This document shows positions 7,982-16,704 of a stretch of 64,000 bases of DNA, in pieces. This stretch comes from Natrinema salaciae. GTDB taxonomy: Archaea; Halobacteriota; Halobacteria; Halobacteriales; Natrialbaceae. The position numbers were made by a program, and so were the translations under genes. The stretch lies in the NCBI RefSeq assembly GCF_900110865.1, contig NZ_FOFD01000001.1, positions 930,001-994,000 of the forward strand. The letters run 5' to 3'. Within the stretch, counting starts at the first letter, position 1, and each line of letters begins with the position of its first letter. The notes under the pieces were generated by a model, which did no database searches, was not told the DNA's origin, and saw nothing but the letters and a program-made list of their open reading frames with translations.

Positions 7982-8210
7982 ATGGCTACAGAGGCCCGTT
8001 TCCATCTTTTCTATATGTTGGGTAAAAAACAGTATCTCACTGCAATTGGGACGGTCTGGGACGGGAACGCGTCGATTCCGCGCTCGGAAGCGATCCCACG
8101 CCGGACCGAAAGCGCAGTCGCTCGAGATAGATCTCCTCGAGGGCTGCCAAGTGGATGCTGTCCATGATCTTGCCCGTGATTTGCGAGTGGTAGCTGTCCC
8201 TGGAAACGTA

Positions 8211-8566
8211 TCACACCGCACTCCAAAGCATTCCGATCGCCTCACGAGCATCTCCCGCAGCGACATCGGCGATGTAATCCATGGCGTCGCTCGTGCTCGT
8301 TCCCGGCCGCAACTCAGCCTGGATACGGGCTTGAAGGATATCGGTCAATTGGACGTGCGAAAATCGGGCCAACGTAATCGTCTCTGCACTCAGGAGTCGG
8401 CTCCGAACGCGAGAGTATAGGTGACAAAGAGATGGCCTTCGTCGCTCGTGATCGCGACGATCGTCACGTTCGGAATGTCGCAGAGCGTTTGGAGAGCGGT
8501 GTCATCTTCGAAGATGTCAACTTCGTCGACGATCGCGATGACACGCTTGTCGCTCTCCGGAGCCGA
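8211..8566 (-). pseudogene. Remnant of Orc1/Cdc6-like AAA+ ATPase
   Basis: Minus-strand frames contain KRVIAIVDEVDIFEDDTAL (Walker B followed by a sensor region NVTIVAITSDE). After a frameshift near 8420 they contain LLSAETITLARF, LTDILQARIQAELRPG and YIADVAAGDAREAIGMLW. This order matches the central part of haloarchaeal Orc1/Cdc6-family ATPases (DEVDxLED, VAIT, AAAGDAR-AIG-L). The Walker A region is missing, an in-frame stop lies at 8567-8569, and a TGA at 8211-8213 follows. It is therefore a dead fragment, probably from a former replicon or element. Confidence 0.65.
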
Positions 8567-8731
8567 TCAATATCCGCAATCGGCCGCAGCGCATCAGCTA
8601 ACACCCAATTTTCGCGTCCCGATGATAGAGGTTGCTCAGAACGGAAGGCAGTTTGAGGGCTCGAGCACCGTCGATCATAGATAATGAGTGGAAACCAAGC
8701 AAGCAGTACGATGATACTTATTTGGATCCGA

Positions 8732-9601
8732 TCAACAGGAGTCGCTATGGATTGTATCGTGTTCAACTTCGGTATGAATTTCGTACTGGAACTGGTGGAC
8801 ATCGTAGGTTAATTCGATGGCTGAGGAAACGGTGGCATTGTGTCCGTAGTCAGTGGTAGTTACAGTTACTGATTGCCGATCGCCGAGATCGAGATAGACG
8901 TGATAGACCCAGTTGTAGTGAGCCTGTTCGACAGCGTGATTTGCCCAGTTCTCGAAATCAAATTCGAGGAAGAGGTTTGGACCACTGTTGTCACTCACGT
9001 TTTCATCAAGGTAGTTTGCAGCAAGTGTTCCACCGGTCCACAACACCGAACCGACAGTTCCACCAACGTAACCGGCTAAAAGACCAGCACTAGCCTGCAT
9101 GACATGGTCGCACGTTTCGCACGGATTTTCTAACGGATCCGTGGCATCTTTGTATGCGTAGGCTTTGGGGCTGTACCCAGCAGGCCTGGGTTCAACTGCA
9201 GGGTAGTCGTACCGATCTTCATTCCACTTGACTTCGAGTACCCCTTTTTGTATGTCGCGTGGTACCGATCCATTCTCATCTTCTGTAATCGCTGAACAAC
9301 CAATCGCCGTTACCCACTCATGTTTGTGTCGGTCAGAATCGAAACCCCGGTACCAGGTTTCGGCTTTCAGCGTTTGATTTATGACGATGTCATCAGGGTT
9401 ACCAAGAGTGTCACAGTTGTCGGATTTAACGCCGTAGTCGTGGTCGGGCTCTTCGTTGTGGTGGGCTACAGCAGGATCAGTCATAGTCCCTAGTGCACCA
9501 ATTCCTACTGTAGTTCCACCAATCGCCTTTAGAACCGATCGGCGGTTGCTTGTAGAACTATTACTACTATTTTCGCGGCCGTATTCAGGATCGTTCGCCA
9601 T
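8732..9601 (-). CDS. Tat-exported protein of unknown function
   Basis: A 289-residue protein. A Tat signal (SNRRSVLKAIGG with hydrophobic run to about residue 45) is followed by an exported domain with an HHNEE stretch after the cleavage region. A C-x2-C pair (CETC, about 160) precedes a glycine/alanine-rich hydrophobic segment (about 168-195), and the C-terminal part is beta-rich and rich in His and aromatic residues. I do not recognise a family. GC content is lower than most neighbours (many A/T third positions), suggesting acquisition. The ATG at 9601 is followed upstream by an AT-rich tract that may be its promoter. Confidence 0.7.
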   Translation of the reverse strand: MANDPEYGRENSSNSSTSNRRSVLKAIGGTTVGIGALGTMTDPAVAHHNEEPDHDYGVKSDNCDTLGNPDDIVINQTLKAETWYRGFDSDRHKHEWVTAIGCSAITEDENGSVPRDIQKGVLEVKWNEDRYDYPAVEPRPAGYSPKAYAYKDATDPLENPCETCDHVMQASAGLLAGYVGGTVGSVLWTGGTLAANYLDENVSDNSGPNLFLEFDFENWANHAVEQAHYNWVYHVYLDLGDRQSVTVTTTDYGHNATVSSAIELTYDVHQFQYEIHTEVEHDTIHSDSC

Positions 9602-9933
9602 CTGTAACTATCACTAATATCTAAACACTTAAGTTTTTCCAGTGTTGGATATTTCCAATAGCTCCGAGTATTGGTGGACAATCAGATTTCATCGTCACAG
9701 AGTTATTCCCGTTTTATCTATAGTCCGAACCAAAAGGAAATGTTTCTCCAAACCCTTGGTTGCACGTCAACGAAGTCCGATCCCCGATGTTACACGTCGA
9801 CCTCGAGCCGAGACGACCGCCGGAACGATCACGCCGGCAATCCGCTCCGTTTAGCCGACTTCTAGCCACGAAATGAAAATTGGTGTGAAGATACTCCGTG
9901 TAGTACGTCTTGCAGGGCGAGTGGATAACGGTC
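9602..9933. other. Intergenic region, no gene seen
   Basis: This lies between the Tat-exported protein's start and the 3' end of the universal stress protein gene. The first 40 bases are AT-rich and likely hold the leftward promoter. Rightward frames here lack haloarchaeal composition. I see nothing else I can support. Confidence 0.4.
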
Positions 9934-10812
9934 TTATGCTTCCGATGGAGATTCTCGAACCGTCAGTACTGGAATCGGCGAGGTCCGAATGAGATGTTCG
10001 GTGACGCTTCCAAGGAGATATCGATCAAAGCCAGTCCGGCCATGTGTGCCGACGACGACGAGGTCGATATCATGGGCTTCGATATACGCGCAGATCGCTT
10101 GGTGGATTGACCCGCCACTTTCAACCGTCTCGGAAACTGGGTCGACGCCAGCGTCTTCCGCGAACGACGACGCGCCTTCCAGGATGGTCTTGGCACTCTC
10201 CTCGAGCGACGGTAACTGGATATCACTCCGGACGTCGACGCCAAGGCTCGACGTAGTGATAACGGACAGAAGATGGAGGGCCGCGTCTTCCGTATCAGCG
10301 ATTTCGACTCCGACCGTGAGCGCCTCACGTGCACAGTCACTTCCGTCAGTTGGAACCAGCACATCGCGATACGGATAGGTGACCGATTCGCCGTTCGGTT
10401 TGAATGTCAACACAGGGGTGTCCGCACGTCGTACGACACGCTCGGTCGTACTGCCGAGCAGGAACCGCTTCAGACCGCGGCGGCCATGAGTCGGCATAGT
10501 GATGAGATCAACATTGCGCGATTCTGCATAGTCGATAATCGTACTGTAGGGAGTCCCCTGGCGGACCTCGGTGACCGTATCCACTCCCCGTTCTCGGGCA
10601 CGGTCTGTGGCGTCACGAACGATTTGGGCACCTTCTTGCTCAAGGACGTCAACGACATCCCCTTGCATCCGAACGACGCTGTCTTTCATCGTGTCTGCGA
10701 CGTGAAGGATGTGCACTGTCGAGTCGTGGGCGGCGGCGATCTCGAGGACATGGTCAAACGTGACCGACGCACCCTCGCTGCCATCAGTGGGAAAGAGGAT
10801 CTCGGTGTACAT
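9934..10812 (-). CDS. Tandem universal stress protein (UspA domains)
   Basis: A 292-residue protein with two UspA domains. Domain 1 starts MYTEILFPTDGSEGA and ends near residue 145. Domain 2 starts YRDVLVPTDGSDCAREAL. Each carries the ATP-binding G-x2-G-x9-G-(S/T) signature: GRRGLKRFLLGST and GRTGFDRYLLGSV. Asp in each PTDGS motif is the usual nucleotide contact. It is a soluble cytoplasmic protein. The ATG at 10812 is chosen because the fold begins there; the frame extends further upstream without support. The amphi-Trp gene ends 20 bases upstream on the same strand, so the two are probably one operon. Confidence 0.88.
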   Translation of the reverse strand: MYTEILFPTDGSEGASVTFDHVLEIAAAHDSTVHILHVADTMKDSVVRMQGDVVDVLEQEGAQIVRDATDRARERGVDTVTEVRQGTPYSTIIDYAESRNVDLITMPTHGRRGLKRFLLGSTTERVVRRADTPVLTFKPNGESVTYPYRDVLVPTDGSDCAREALTVGVEIADTEDAALHLLSVITTSSLGVDVRSDIQLPSLEESAKTILEGASSFAEDAGVDPVSETVESGGSIHQAICAYIEAHDIDLVVVGTHGRTGFDRYLLGSVTEHLIRTSPIPVLTVRESPSEA

Positions 10813-10832
10813 GGTGCAGTTTTGAACCGTAC

Positions 10833-11111
10833 TCACTCCTGCACGTCTAACGTCCCTTCCTCGGCGGTGTTCGCCTCTTGCCACCAGACGAGTTCGAACT
10901 CGATGCTCTGCTTTGCTTCCGTGTCCCCTTCGGACCAGTCTGATTCACCCTCGAGTTTGAACGTGACCGGCTCAGTCGGATCAAGCCGCACTTGCGTGCC
11001 GCCGAGTTCCAGCGTCACGTCACCATCACCATCCAACTGGTCAGCCATCTCGCGGAGATAGCTAGCGATTTCTGTCCGGGACCGTTGCTCTTCAGTTTCG
11101 AGTTCCCCCAT
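10833..11111 (-). CDS. Amphi-Trp domain protein (leftward copy)
   Basis: A 92-residue protein starting MGELETEEQRSRTEIASYLR. The R-x-E-I-A-x-Y-L-R helix, the GDVTLELGG strand and the closing SIEFELVWW strand are the amphi-Trp domain signature seen in small haloarchaeal proteins. Function is not established for the family. It is upstream of the UspA gene and divergent from a second amphi-Trp gene 176 bases away, so the pair may share regulatory sequence. Confidence 0.8.
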   Translation of the reverse strand: MGELETEEQRSRTEIASYLREMADQLDGDGDVTLELGGTQVRLDPTEPVTFKLEGESDWSEGDTEAKQSIEFELVWWQEANTAEEGTLDVQE

Positions 11112-11287
11112 GCAAACTGGTATGCCGACAAGGGGTATAAACTCGGAGGTGTATAGAGGTACTGAACGGTCTAGCAGACCGTCTCGGTTACCCGACTGAC
11201 TATCGGAGTAGTTTGTCAGGTACGTGACTGACACTGTTTCCGACAGAGAATGCGCTTATGGGTACAGGCGGAGTGTTGTTACTCTGT

Positions 11288-11575
11288 ATGCCCGAAGAAG
11301 TCCTGTTCAAATCAGAGAGCGGACAGACCCGAGAAGAGATCGCCTCGTATCTTCACAGTGTCGCCGACAAACTCGAGCAAGACAATGCAGTCACACTAAA
11401 ATCGGGTTCCGAGTCCGTGACGATGGAACCGCCAGCCCGCCCGACGTTTGAGGTCAAAGCCGAACGCGAAGGCCCGGCGGACGGGCCCGGTAAAGTGAGT
11501 ATCGAGTTCGAACTCGAATGGGACGAGAACGGCAGTGAAGGAGCCGACGAGAGCGGCCAGTTGGCAATTGAGTGA
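11288..11575 (+). CDS. Amphi-Trp domain protein (rightward copy)
   Basis: A 95-residue protein from ATG 11288 (MPEEVLFKSESGQTREEIAS). It has the same order of elements as the leftward copy: REEIASYLHSVADKLE helix, AVTLKSGSESVTM strands and a final VSIEFELEWDENG strand with a single Trp. An in-frame ATG at 11258 is less likely because the added residues are hydrophobic and unlike the family. An AT-rich box at about 11250-11258 could be the promoter. The two copies diverge from a common upstream region. Confidence 0.78.
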   Translation: MPEEVLFKSESGQTREEIASYLHSVADKLEQDNAVTLKSGSESVTMEPPARPTFEVKAEREGPADGPGKVSIEFELEWDENGSEGADESGQLAIE

Positions 11576-11793
11576 TCAGGCGACGTACCTAACGGTTCCT
11601 TCGTGAACGGCCCGCTGATGAATAATTTGTTGCGCTCTGTCTACGACTCGTCGTTGCCATCACCAACTACGAGCGAGGAAACGATCCGGGCTGTGAGATA
11701 TTATGAGATGGATTCTATGACACGCTCCAACAAAAGCAGCTTCAACCTACGAATCGATCTATTTCCTCCGCAATGGCTTTGAATACTCCCTCG

Positions 11794-11982
11794 TCATCGG
11801 CCGCCCTCCGCACTGTCCAAATCCTCTGCCTCGAGTCGTTTGTAAACCTCGATCGTCTCCTTGAGGTTACGGATCGCTGGGTCAAGTGTGAGCGGGTGGA
11901 TCAGTTGCCGGTTGAGAACCCGAACCTCAGAGAGGATTTCCTCGAGACGGGCGTGGACTGGATGCTCTGGTTCGGTCGTCAT
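11794..11982 (-). CDS. Small acidic helical protein, 62 aa
   Basis: A 62-residue protein (MTTEPEHPVHARLEEILSEV and following) predicted to be mostly helical, with heptad-like leucine/isoleucine spacing and a net acidic charge. Composition fits haloarchaeal coding better than the opposite strand. No family is recognised. It lies in a run of short genes and fragments between the stress cluster and the sodium transporter. Confidence 0.45.
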   Translation of the reverse strand: MTTEPEHPVHARLEEILSEVRVLNRQLIHPLTLDPAIRNLKETIEVYKRLEAEDLDSAEGGR

Positions 11983-12089
11983 GTTTCGGCCTCCGGATCG
12001 CTTCAGCGCTGAGACGGTCCGTCACCGCGAGAGCAGATCTGTCGGGCTCTGGGCCGGCAACTGCTTTCGCCTCAGCAAGCAGCCGCATC

Positions 12090-12308
12090 TCAGGTCCGCC
12101 TCTCGCTCGAGTTGCTCACCACGGAGACTCTCGTGTCGGTCTCTAACGGTTGATATGATAAGAGAACCTTCTCGAGGACTTCCTGTGCCTCGTCGACTGC
12201 CGAGACAGGTCGGTCAGCCCAGCCGCCACACTCCTGGTCGATGAACTGGATCCAGCGTCGGAGATCCTCGCCATCGACAGTGATCCGGATGATCGCCTTT
12301 CCAATCAC
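12090..12308 (-). CDS. Small hypothetical protein, 72 aa
   Basis: A 72-residue protein opening MIGKAIIRITVDGEDLRRWI. A beta-strand, a helix with one Cys-Gly-Gly turn, then a helix (EAQEVLEKVLLSYQPL) and a final strand are predicted. The composition looks real. Part of the same DNA reads as a different open frame on the other strand, which continues into the fragment at 12309-12506, so only one of the two can be fully genuine. I do not recognise it. Confidence 0.4.
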   Translation of the reverse strand: MIGKAIIRITVDGEDLRRWIQFIDQECGGWADRPVSAVDEAQEVLEKVLLSYQPLETDTRVSVVSNSSERRT

Positions 12309-12506
12309 GAAGCGGAAGTCGACAGGCTACGCGAGGAGCAGTTCGATGCCATGCTGAACGCGATGATTGCCTATCAACGGATCTTCAGCGACGTCTGTGA
12401 TATCGATATGAGTGAGTTCCGGAGCGATGACGTACCATCTACGAAGAGCATTTTAGAGTCGCGCGAGCGCCTTCGTGAATCGATTGATGATGTGGCGTCC
12501 TGTTGA
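12309..12506 (+). pseudogene. C-terminal fragment of an acidic helical protein
   Basis: A rightward frame reads VDRLREEQFDAMLNAM, YQRIFSDVCDIDMSEF and ESRERLRESIDDVAS before a TGA at 12504. The acidic, helical character looks like genuine haloarchaeal protein. It has no plausible start other than internal ATG 12351, and its upstream part overlaps the leftward gene. I interpret it as a truncated gene end. Confidence 0.35.
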
Positions 12507-12508
12507 AT

Positions 12509-12803
12509 TCCCCAGGGCGTTTCAGTGTGAGCGAACGAGGCGACGGCCGTGAGCCGAGGGAGAGGTATACCTTTCGTCGAAGCGAAGCGGTATCGAAGAT
12601 CCCGAGAGGTTGTCGGCACGAAGCGCCGACGCTCGAAGACCTTTGCCCCGCTGTCGTCGGACGGCGTTGACACCCGACTGGAAGCGATTCCTTCGGAATC
12701 GTCCAGTCCAGCAGGCTTCGCTCTCTCGAGATTTCGTTGAGGGCGCGACTCTGTCGCGCTCGTAGCGCAAACGTTCGGTTCGACTGAGCGACGTGTCTCA
12801 GTC
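12509..12803. other. Hairpin-rich intergenic region
   Basis: There is no protein-coding gene but at least four strong stem-loops. GTCGGC/GCCGAC lies near 12613-12631. A long hairpin at about 12677-12709 has arms GACTGGA plus CGATTCC and GGAATCG plus TCCAGTC around a TTC loop and a two-base bulge. GCGCGAC/GTCGCGC lies near 12743-12759. GACTGAG/CTCAGTC (about 12782-12803) overlaps the stop codon of the transporter gene and may terminate its transcript. The density suggests a structured RNA or mobile-element end. Confidence 0.5.
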
Positions 12804-14229
12804 AGTCCGTACTCTCGCTTGGTTGCGGTCGGTTTTCGGAGACGGAACGACGGGCCACGAAGACAAGTGCCATCAATGTCAGCAGCGCCGCGACCAACAA
12901 CAGTCCCGTTCCCGCTGACAGCCCGACCAGGGCCGCGACATCGGCGTAGAAGGTAAAGAGGAGAAACACTGGGAAGAGGGTCCCGATCGCGTATCGCCAC
13001 GGGACCACCAGTGGGCGCGAGAGCTGTCCCGAACCTTTGAGATACTCCTCAATCGCGACCGGACCGAGGACCCAAGCCGTGTACACCATGAACCCGGTCA
13101 GACCAAGTACCAAGAGTAGATCGACGAGGTGGTTCGCGAACAGCGTAAACACCGCGGGGCTGAACGCGTTCACGCCGCCGGTGAGTGTGATCAGCGCGAA
13201 TAGCCCCCAGGTCGCTGTCGACCGCTCGAGGCCGAACTCGTCAACCAGAAACGAGACCGGAATCTCGAGCATGCTGATCAGACTCGTCAGGGCTGCGAGG
13301 AGAACGATGAGGAAGAAGACCGCGCCGAGAAGTCGCCCGCCGGGCAGGCTCGCGAACGCGCCGGCGATCCCGATGAACAGGGCGCCGGGGCCGCCCTCAG
13401 TCGGTCCCGGCGCGAATGAGAACAGCAACGGGAACACCACGAGTCCGGCCAGGATGCCGATACCGAGATTGAACACAGCGATAGCCGAGGCGTCGAGGGG
13501 CAGCGAGCGGTCGTCGTCGACGTAGGAGGCGTAGGTAATCATCGTCCCGCTGCCGATCGAGAGAGTGAACAGCGCCTGGCCGGCGGCCGCTCCCAGTACC
13601 GATAGGAAGTTCTCCGCGAGGTAGGCACCGTCGAATGTGAGGTAGAACTCGTATCCCTGCGCGGCACCGGGTTGTCGGGCCGCCCAGATCGCGAGTCCGA
13701 CGAGCAACACGACGACGCCGGGTATCATCACCTTCGTCGTCGCCTCGATGCCGCGTCTGATCCCCGCGGCGACGATCAGAGACGTGGCCGCGAGGACGGC
13801 GAGTTGGTAGCCGAACGCTTCGGCACCGTAGCTGATCGCCGCGAAGTGAGTTTCGGGATCCACGAAATAGGCACCCGTCGCGCTCTCGAGGAAGTACCTG
13901 AGGATCCATCCGCCGACGACGCTGTAGAACGACATCAGTATGATCGAGGTGACGACACAGAGCACGCCCAACACCGTCCAGAAACGCGATCCGCCGAGCG
14001 ATTTGAACGCCCCCACTGGGTTCCGATTCGACCGTCGACCGATCACGAATGCGGCCAGCAATCCCGGCACCCCGACGCCGAGGACGATGAGTAGATACAA
14101 CAGTAGAAAGGCACTCCCACCGTTCTCCGCGGTCATCCAGGGAAATCGCCAGATGTTCCCCAGTCCGACCGCGCTTCCGACCGCGGCCAGGATAAATCCG
14201 GCGCGACTCGACCAACTCTCACGTACCAT
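12802..14229 (-). CDS. Sodium-dependent transporter, NSS/SNF family
   Basis: A 475-residue membrane protein with 11-12 predicted transmembrane helices. The N-terminal motif GSAVGLGNIWRFPW (residues 18-31) is diagnostic for neurotransmitter:sodium symporters; the unwound TM1 there binds Na+ and substrate. Later helices include the SIGSGTMITYASY region (TM6/7 area) and the NAFSPAVFTLFANHLVD region. It should import an amino acid or related solute driven by Na+. The substrate cannot be deduced. It starts at ATG 14229 with the family's usual N-terminus (SRAGFILAAVGSAVG). No partner small subunit is seen. The 3' hairpin at 12782-12803 probably ends the transcript. Confidence 0.92.
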   Translation of the reverse strand: MVRESWSSRAGFILAAVGSAVGLGNIWRFPWMTAENGGSAFLLLYLLIVLGVGVPGLLAAFVIGRRSNRNPVGAFKSLGGSRFWTVLGVLCVVTSIILMSFYSVVGGWILRYFLESATGAYFVDPETHFAAISYGAEAFGYQLAVLAATSLIVAAGIRRGIEATTKVMIPGVVVLLVGLAIWAARQPGAAQGYEFYLTFDGAYLAENFLSVLGAAAGQALFTLSIGSGTMITYASYVDDDRSLPLDASAIAVFNLGIGILAGLVVFPLLFSFAPGPTEGGPGALFIGIAGAFASLPGGRLLGAVFFLIVLLAALTSLISMLEIPVSFLVDEFGLERSTATWGLFALITLTGGVNAFSPAVFTLFANHLVDLLLVLGLTGFMVYTAWVLGPVAIEEYLKGSGQLSRPLVVPWRYAIGTLFPVFLLFTFYADVAALVGLSAGTGLLLVAALLTLMALVFVARRSVSENRPQPSESTD

Positions 14230-14432
14230 TCTGTCTCAGGGAACCGACTCGGCGCGCATAAGAATTGTTTATCACTGGCTCAGTTCATTCGCGGTGATAT
14301 GAAATCAGGTAATCTGAACACGACGCTTAACCAGATCAGTTCGCATGTGTATCTGCTGGTCTATTTACATCAACGGCACGCGGAATTTATGTGATCTGTT
14401 GTCTTCTACGGGGCTGTCTGAGAAACCCTCGG

Positions 14433-14704
14433 TTATGCTACTCCTCCGGATTCGGCTTCCTTGAGGTAGCGGTCTCGCCGATCGTAGATTCCACGGGCGG
14501 TCGATCGGTTCACGCCCGTTTCGCCGGCAATGTCCCTCCATGAACGGCCAGCCTCTCGGAGGCGGATCACTTCGAGGGCGGTCGTCCGTGATCGTCCCCA
14601 CGCTGTTCACGGGCCTCCATCGCGGCATGGGATTTCTTTATTTTCCGGCGTTTGGCGTCGCTCTCGACGTCGAATAGCCGACTCGCTGGAACGAAACCGA
14701 TCAT
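14433..14704 (-). pseudogene. Small HTH protein gene with apparent frameshift
   Basis: The ATG at 14704 opens MIGFVPASRLFDVESDAKRR and stops after 45 codons (14567). In the next frame the sequence continues as TTALEVIRLREAGRSWRDIA, then GETGVNRSTARGIYDRRDRY, a clear resolvase-type helix-turn-helix, to a TAA at 14433. A single indel near 14575-14590 joins the two. Alternatively a GTG inside the second frame starts a short HTH protein. The ATG overlaps the stop of the zinc-finger gene (ATGA), so the two formed an operon beside the integrase. Confidence 0.55.
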
Positions 14705-14940
14705 CGCTGCACCTCCTCGCCGTCGGTCAGTGACGGACAGACTCGGTTCGAGCCCGTCCGCTCGAGTCGGCGAGAACACCCCCGCTTGTGACCCGCTTCC
14801 GACTGGCCGTCGAGCAGGACAGTACACCGAGCACCGCACTCGTCACAGCGAAATTCGCGGCTTTTCGTCGGCAGCGGTGTGAGCCCCCGATTGATTCGGA
14901 GACGCTTCGCTTCCGTTTCGGAAAGCGTCACGCCGACCAC
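14701..14940 (-). CDS. Small zinc-finger protein, 79 aa
   Basis: A 79-residue protein. After a short N-terminal region (MVGVTLSETEAKRLRINRGL) comes FRCDECGARCTVLLDGQ followed by GHKRGC: a C-x2-C pair and a H/C pair that could bind zinc. It lies immediately upstream of, and overlaps by four bases, the HTH gene, and is 124 bases from the integrase start side. Small zinc proteins next to integrases are common in haloarchaeal elements and may help control excision, but that is an inference. Confidence 0.6.
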   Translation of the reverse strand: MVGVTLSETEAKRLRINRGLTPLPTKSREFRCDECGARCTVLLDGQSEAGHKRGCSRRLERTGSNRVCPSLTDGEEVQR

Positions 14941-15064
14941 CCCGTCAGGTATAGATTCCTTCTGACAGGTTTAATTCGTACGAAACCGCAATAATTAAGG
15001 TCAGAGTGGGGTCGGAGGGAATAAACTTGAGCTATTCTCGATGCTCCGTCGCTGACCGTAAGTG

Positions 15065-16153
15065 TCATTGGTCGATCTCCTCGTTGATGTCGCTCGGGTC
15101 GCTGTGCTTACAGAGGTCGATACCGTCGAAGTCCGTGATCCGACGTCGTAGCTCCGAGTCGAGATCGGGTCTGTCGTAGTACCGGCGGATCACGTCGGGG
15201 GTCGTAGCCGCACGATCGGCCACGTCCTGAACCGAGCGGCCAATGTTGAGCTGCCAGGTGATCGAACCGCGACGGACTGGATGGGGCGACGTCGACGACG
15301 GGCACTTGCTGCTGTCCTGCTGTTCCGTCCACTGGCATTTGTGACGCTCCTTCCCGTGGGGGCACGATTTCCGAACGCACGGGAGCGTCGCCTGGTAGAT
15401 CCAGTTCGTGATCGTGCTCTTGACCGGGCGGCCGCGCGCGCTGGCAAACAGTGGACGACGGCCGTGCTCGTCGTGCCTCTCGCTGCGATCGCGCTCGACG
15501 TATTCCTCGAGGATGCGATTCGGCGTCTCGGCGAGGACGACCTTCCGCTGATGGGCATCGCCCCGCTTGAGCCGAGTCCCGGTCTTCGGCCGATTCAGAA
15601 ACGTCAGCGTCCGCGCTTCGGGATCGTAGTCGTCGACGTCGAGTGCACGGATACAGGATCGACGGGCACCAGTGTGGCCGATGATCTCGAGGAGTGCGTG
15701 CCCTCGTTTCGATCGCCACTTGAGGGAATCGCGGTAGTATGCGAGCGTCTCGTTCAGCGTCTCCGGCCGGAAAATGTCCGAACTGGTCTGCTCACTGTCG
15801 GTGAGCTTCAGCGGCTCGATCGCTAGGTGCGTACCGACCTCGATATAGCCTTGCGATTCGAGCCACTTGAGCCAGCGACGCGCCTGTTTCTGCTTGCTCT
15901 GGACGGTGACGCGAGCGTAGTCCTGCGAGAGCAGGTAGTCTGTGAACCGCCCGACGCGCCACATCTCGAGGTCGTCGAGCGTCTCGAGGTCGGTCTCTTC
16001 TGCGAACGCCTCGAAGGTATCGAGACTCTTGCGGTAGGTCCGAGCCGTCTCGCCCTTCCAGTTCGGCTGGTTCCGACTGATGAACAACTGCATCGCCTCC
16101 TCGAGCTCGAGATCGGGCACATCGCCCGGGCCGGCAGTCTGAGGTGGGTTCAT
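15065..16153 (-). CDS. Tyrosine recombinase/integrase
   Basis: A 362-residue phage-type integrase. The N-terminal SAM-like core-binding domain (about 15-115, LFISRNQPNWKGETARTYRK) is followed by the catalytic domain. Visible catalytic residues are Arg in GHTGARRS (164-165), H-x-x-R in HPVR (291-294) and the nucleophile Tyr in RRYYDRP (325-326). An insertion before the H-x-x-R box carries Cys259, Cys264, His266, His271, Cys273 and Cys284, which could bind zinc. It would insert and excise an element at an att site. I see no tRNA gene or obvious att repeat next to it. The 14.4-17 kb region is a plausible element edge. Confidence 0.9.
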   Translation of the reverse strand: MNPPQTAGPGDVPDLELEEAMQLFISRNQPNWKGETARTYRKSLDTFEAFAEETDLETLDDLEMWRVGRFTDYLLSQDYARVTVQSKQKQARRWLKWLESQGYIEVGTHLAIEPLKLTDSEQTSSDIFRPETLNETLAYYRDSLKWRSKRGHALLEIIGHTGARRSCIRALDVDDYDPEARTLTFLNRPKTGTRLKRGDAHQRKVVLAETPNRILEEYVERDRSERHDEHGRRPLFASARGRPVKSTITNWIYQATLPCVRKSCPHGKERHKCQWTEQQDSSKCPSSTSPHPVRRGSITWQLNIGRSVQDVADRAATTPDVIRRYYDRPDLDSELRRRITDFDGIDLCKHSDPSDINEEIDQ

Positions 16154-16704
16154 CGTTCACCTCCCGATCTCCTGAATTCAGTTCGATTCGGTGGATTGCA
16201 TTCCGCACATTCTCGCCTACCTGGTCTCGAAAAAGAGGCGCATATTCGATCTACGGGCGTTTCTCTCGTCGTTTTGTCCCCATTCGGGGGTTCTCTGGTG
16301 ACAGTTGGTGACATGCGTGGCTCTCGGTCCGCGTTTCGGCGCTGAGAGTGCGGTTGCCTCGATGCCCGAGTGACGCATAGAAGCCTCTAACCGGAGACGA
16401 AGCTTTTTGCGTCTCAGGCCAGAAAGGGTAGATGGTCAGTCGATCCCTTTCTGACGCCGTTTTGGTGGGCAGCCTATCGTTCCTCAGTCCATGGGCCGAA
16501 TTCTTGGGGCCAGGCCAGGTTTATCGCAGGCTTTGTATTCAGGCTATTTGCCATTGGTAGTATTAAATATTGTGTATACACCACTGTGATTCAGCATATG
16601 CTTATCTGGCTACGGTCATGTGGCAGACGGCCGGATTCAAGCGCTTACAGAGGCTTTTTTGCCGATGCCACCACAGAGTACGGTAGTCACGTAGTCCAGT
16701 TACT
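16154..16704. other. Intergenic region upstream of integrase
   Basis: 550 bases without a convincing gene. There is a hairpin with arms GAGACG/CGTCTC near 16396-16418, an AT-rich tract (16558-16580) suited to a promoter, and no tRNA-like T-loop sequence. The region separates the leftward integrase from the rightward phiH1-like repressor, the usual place for a lysogeny-type control region. Confidence 0.4.

Noticed and set aside
7797-8420. Rightward long frame over the secreted-protein gene
   Set aside because: It is the antisense shadow of the leftward secreted-protein gene and the Orc1 remnant.
12374-13000. Leftward 208-codon protein overlapping the transporter
   Set aside because: It is in a different frame of the transporter region, rich in Arg/Ser and without haloarchaeal character.
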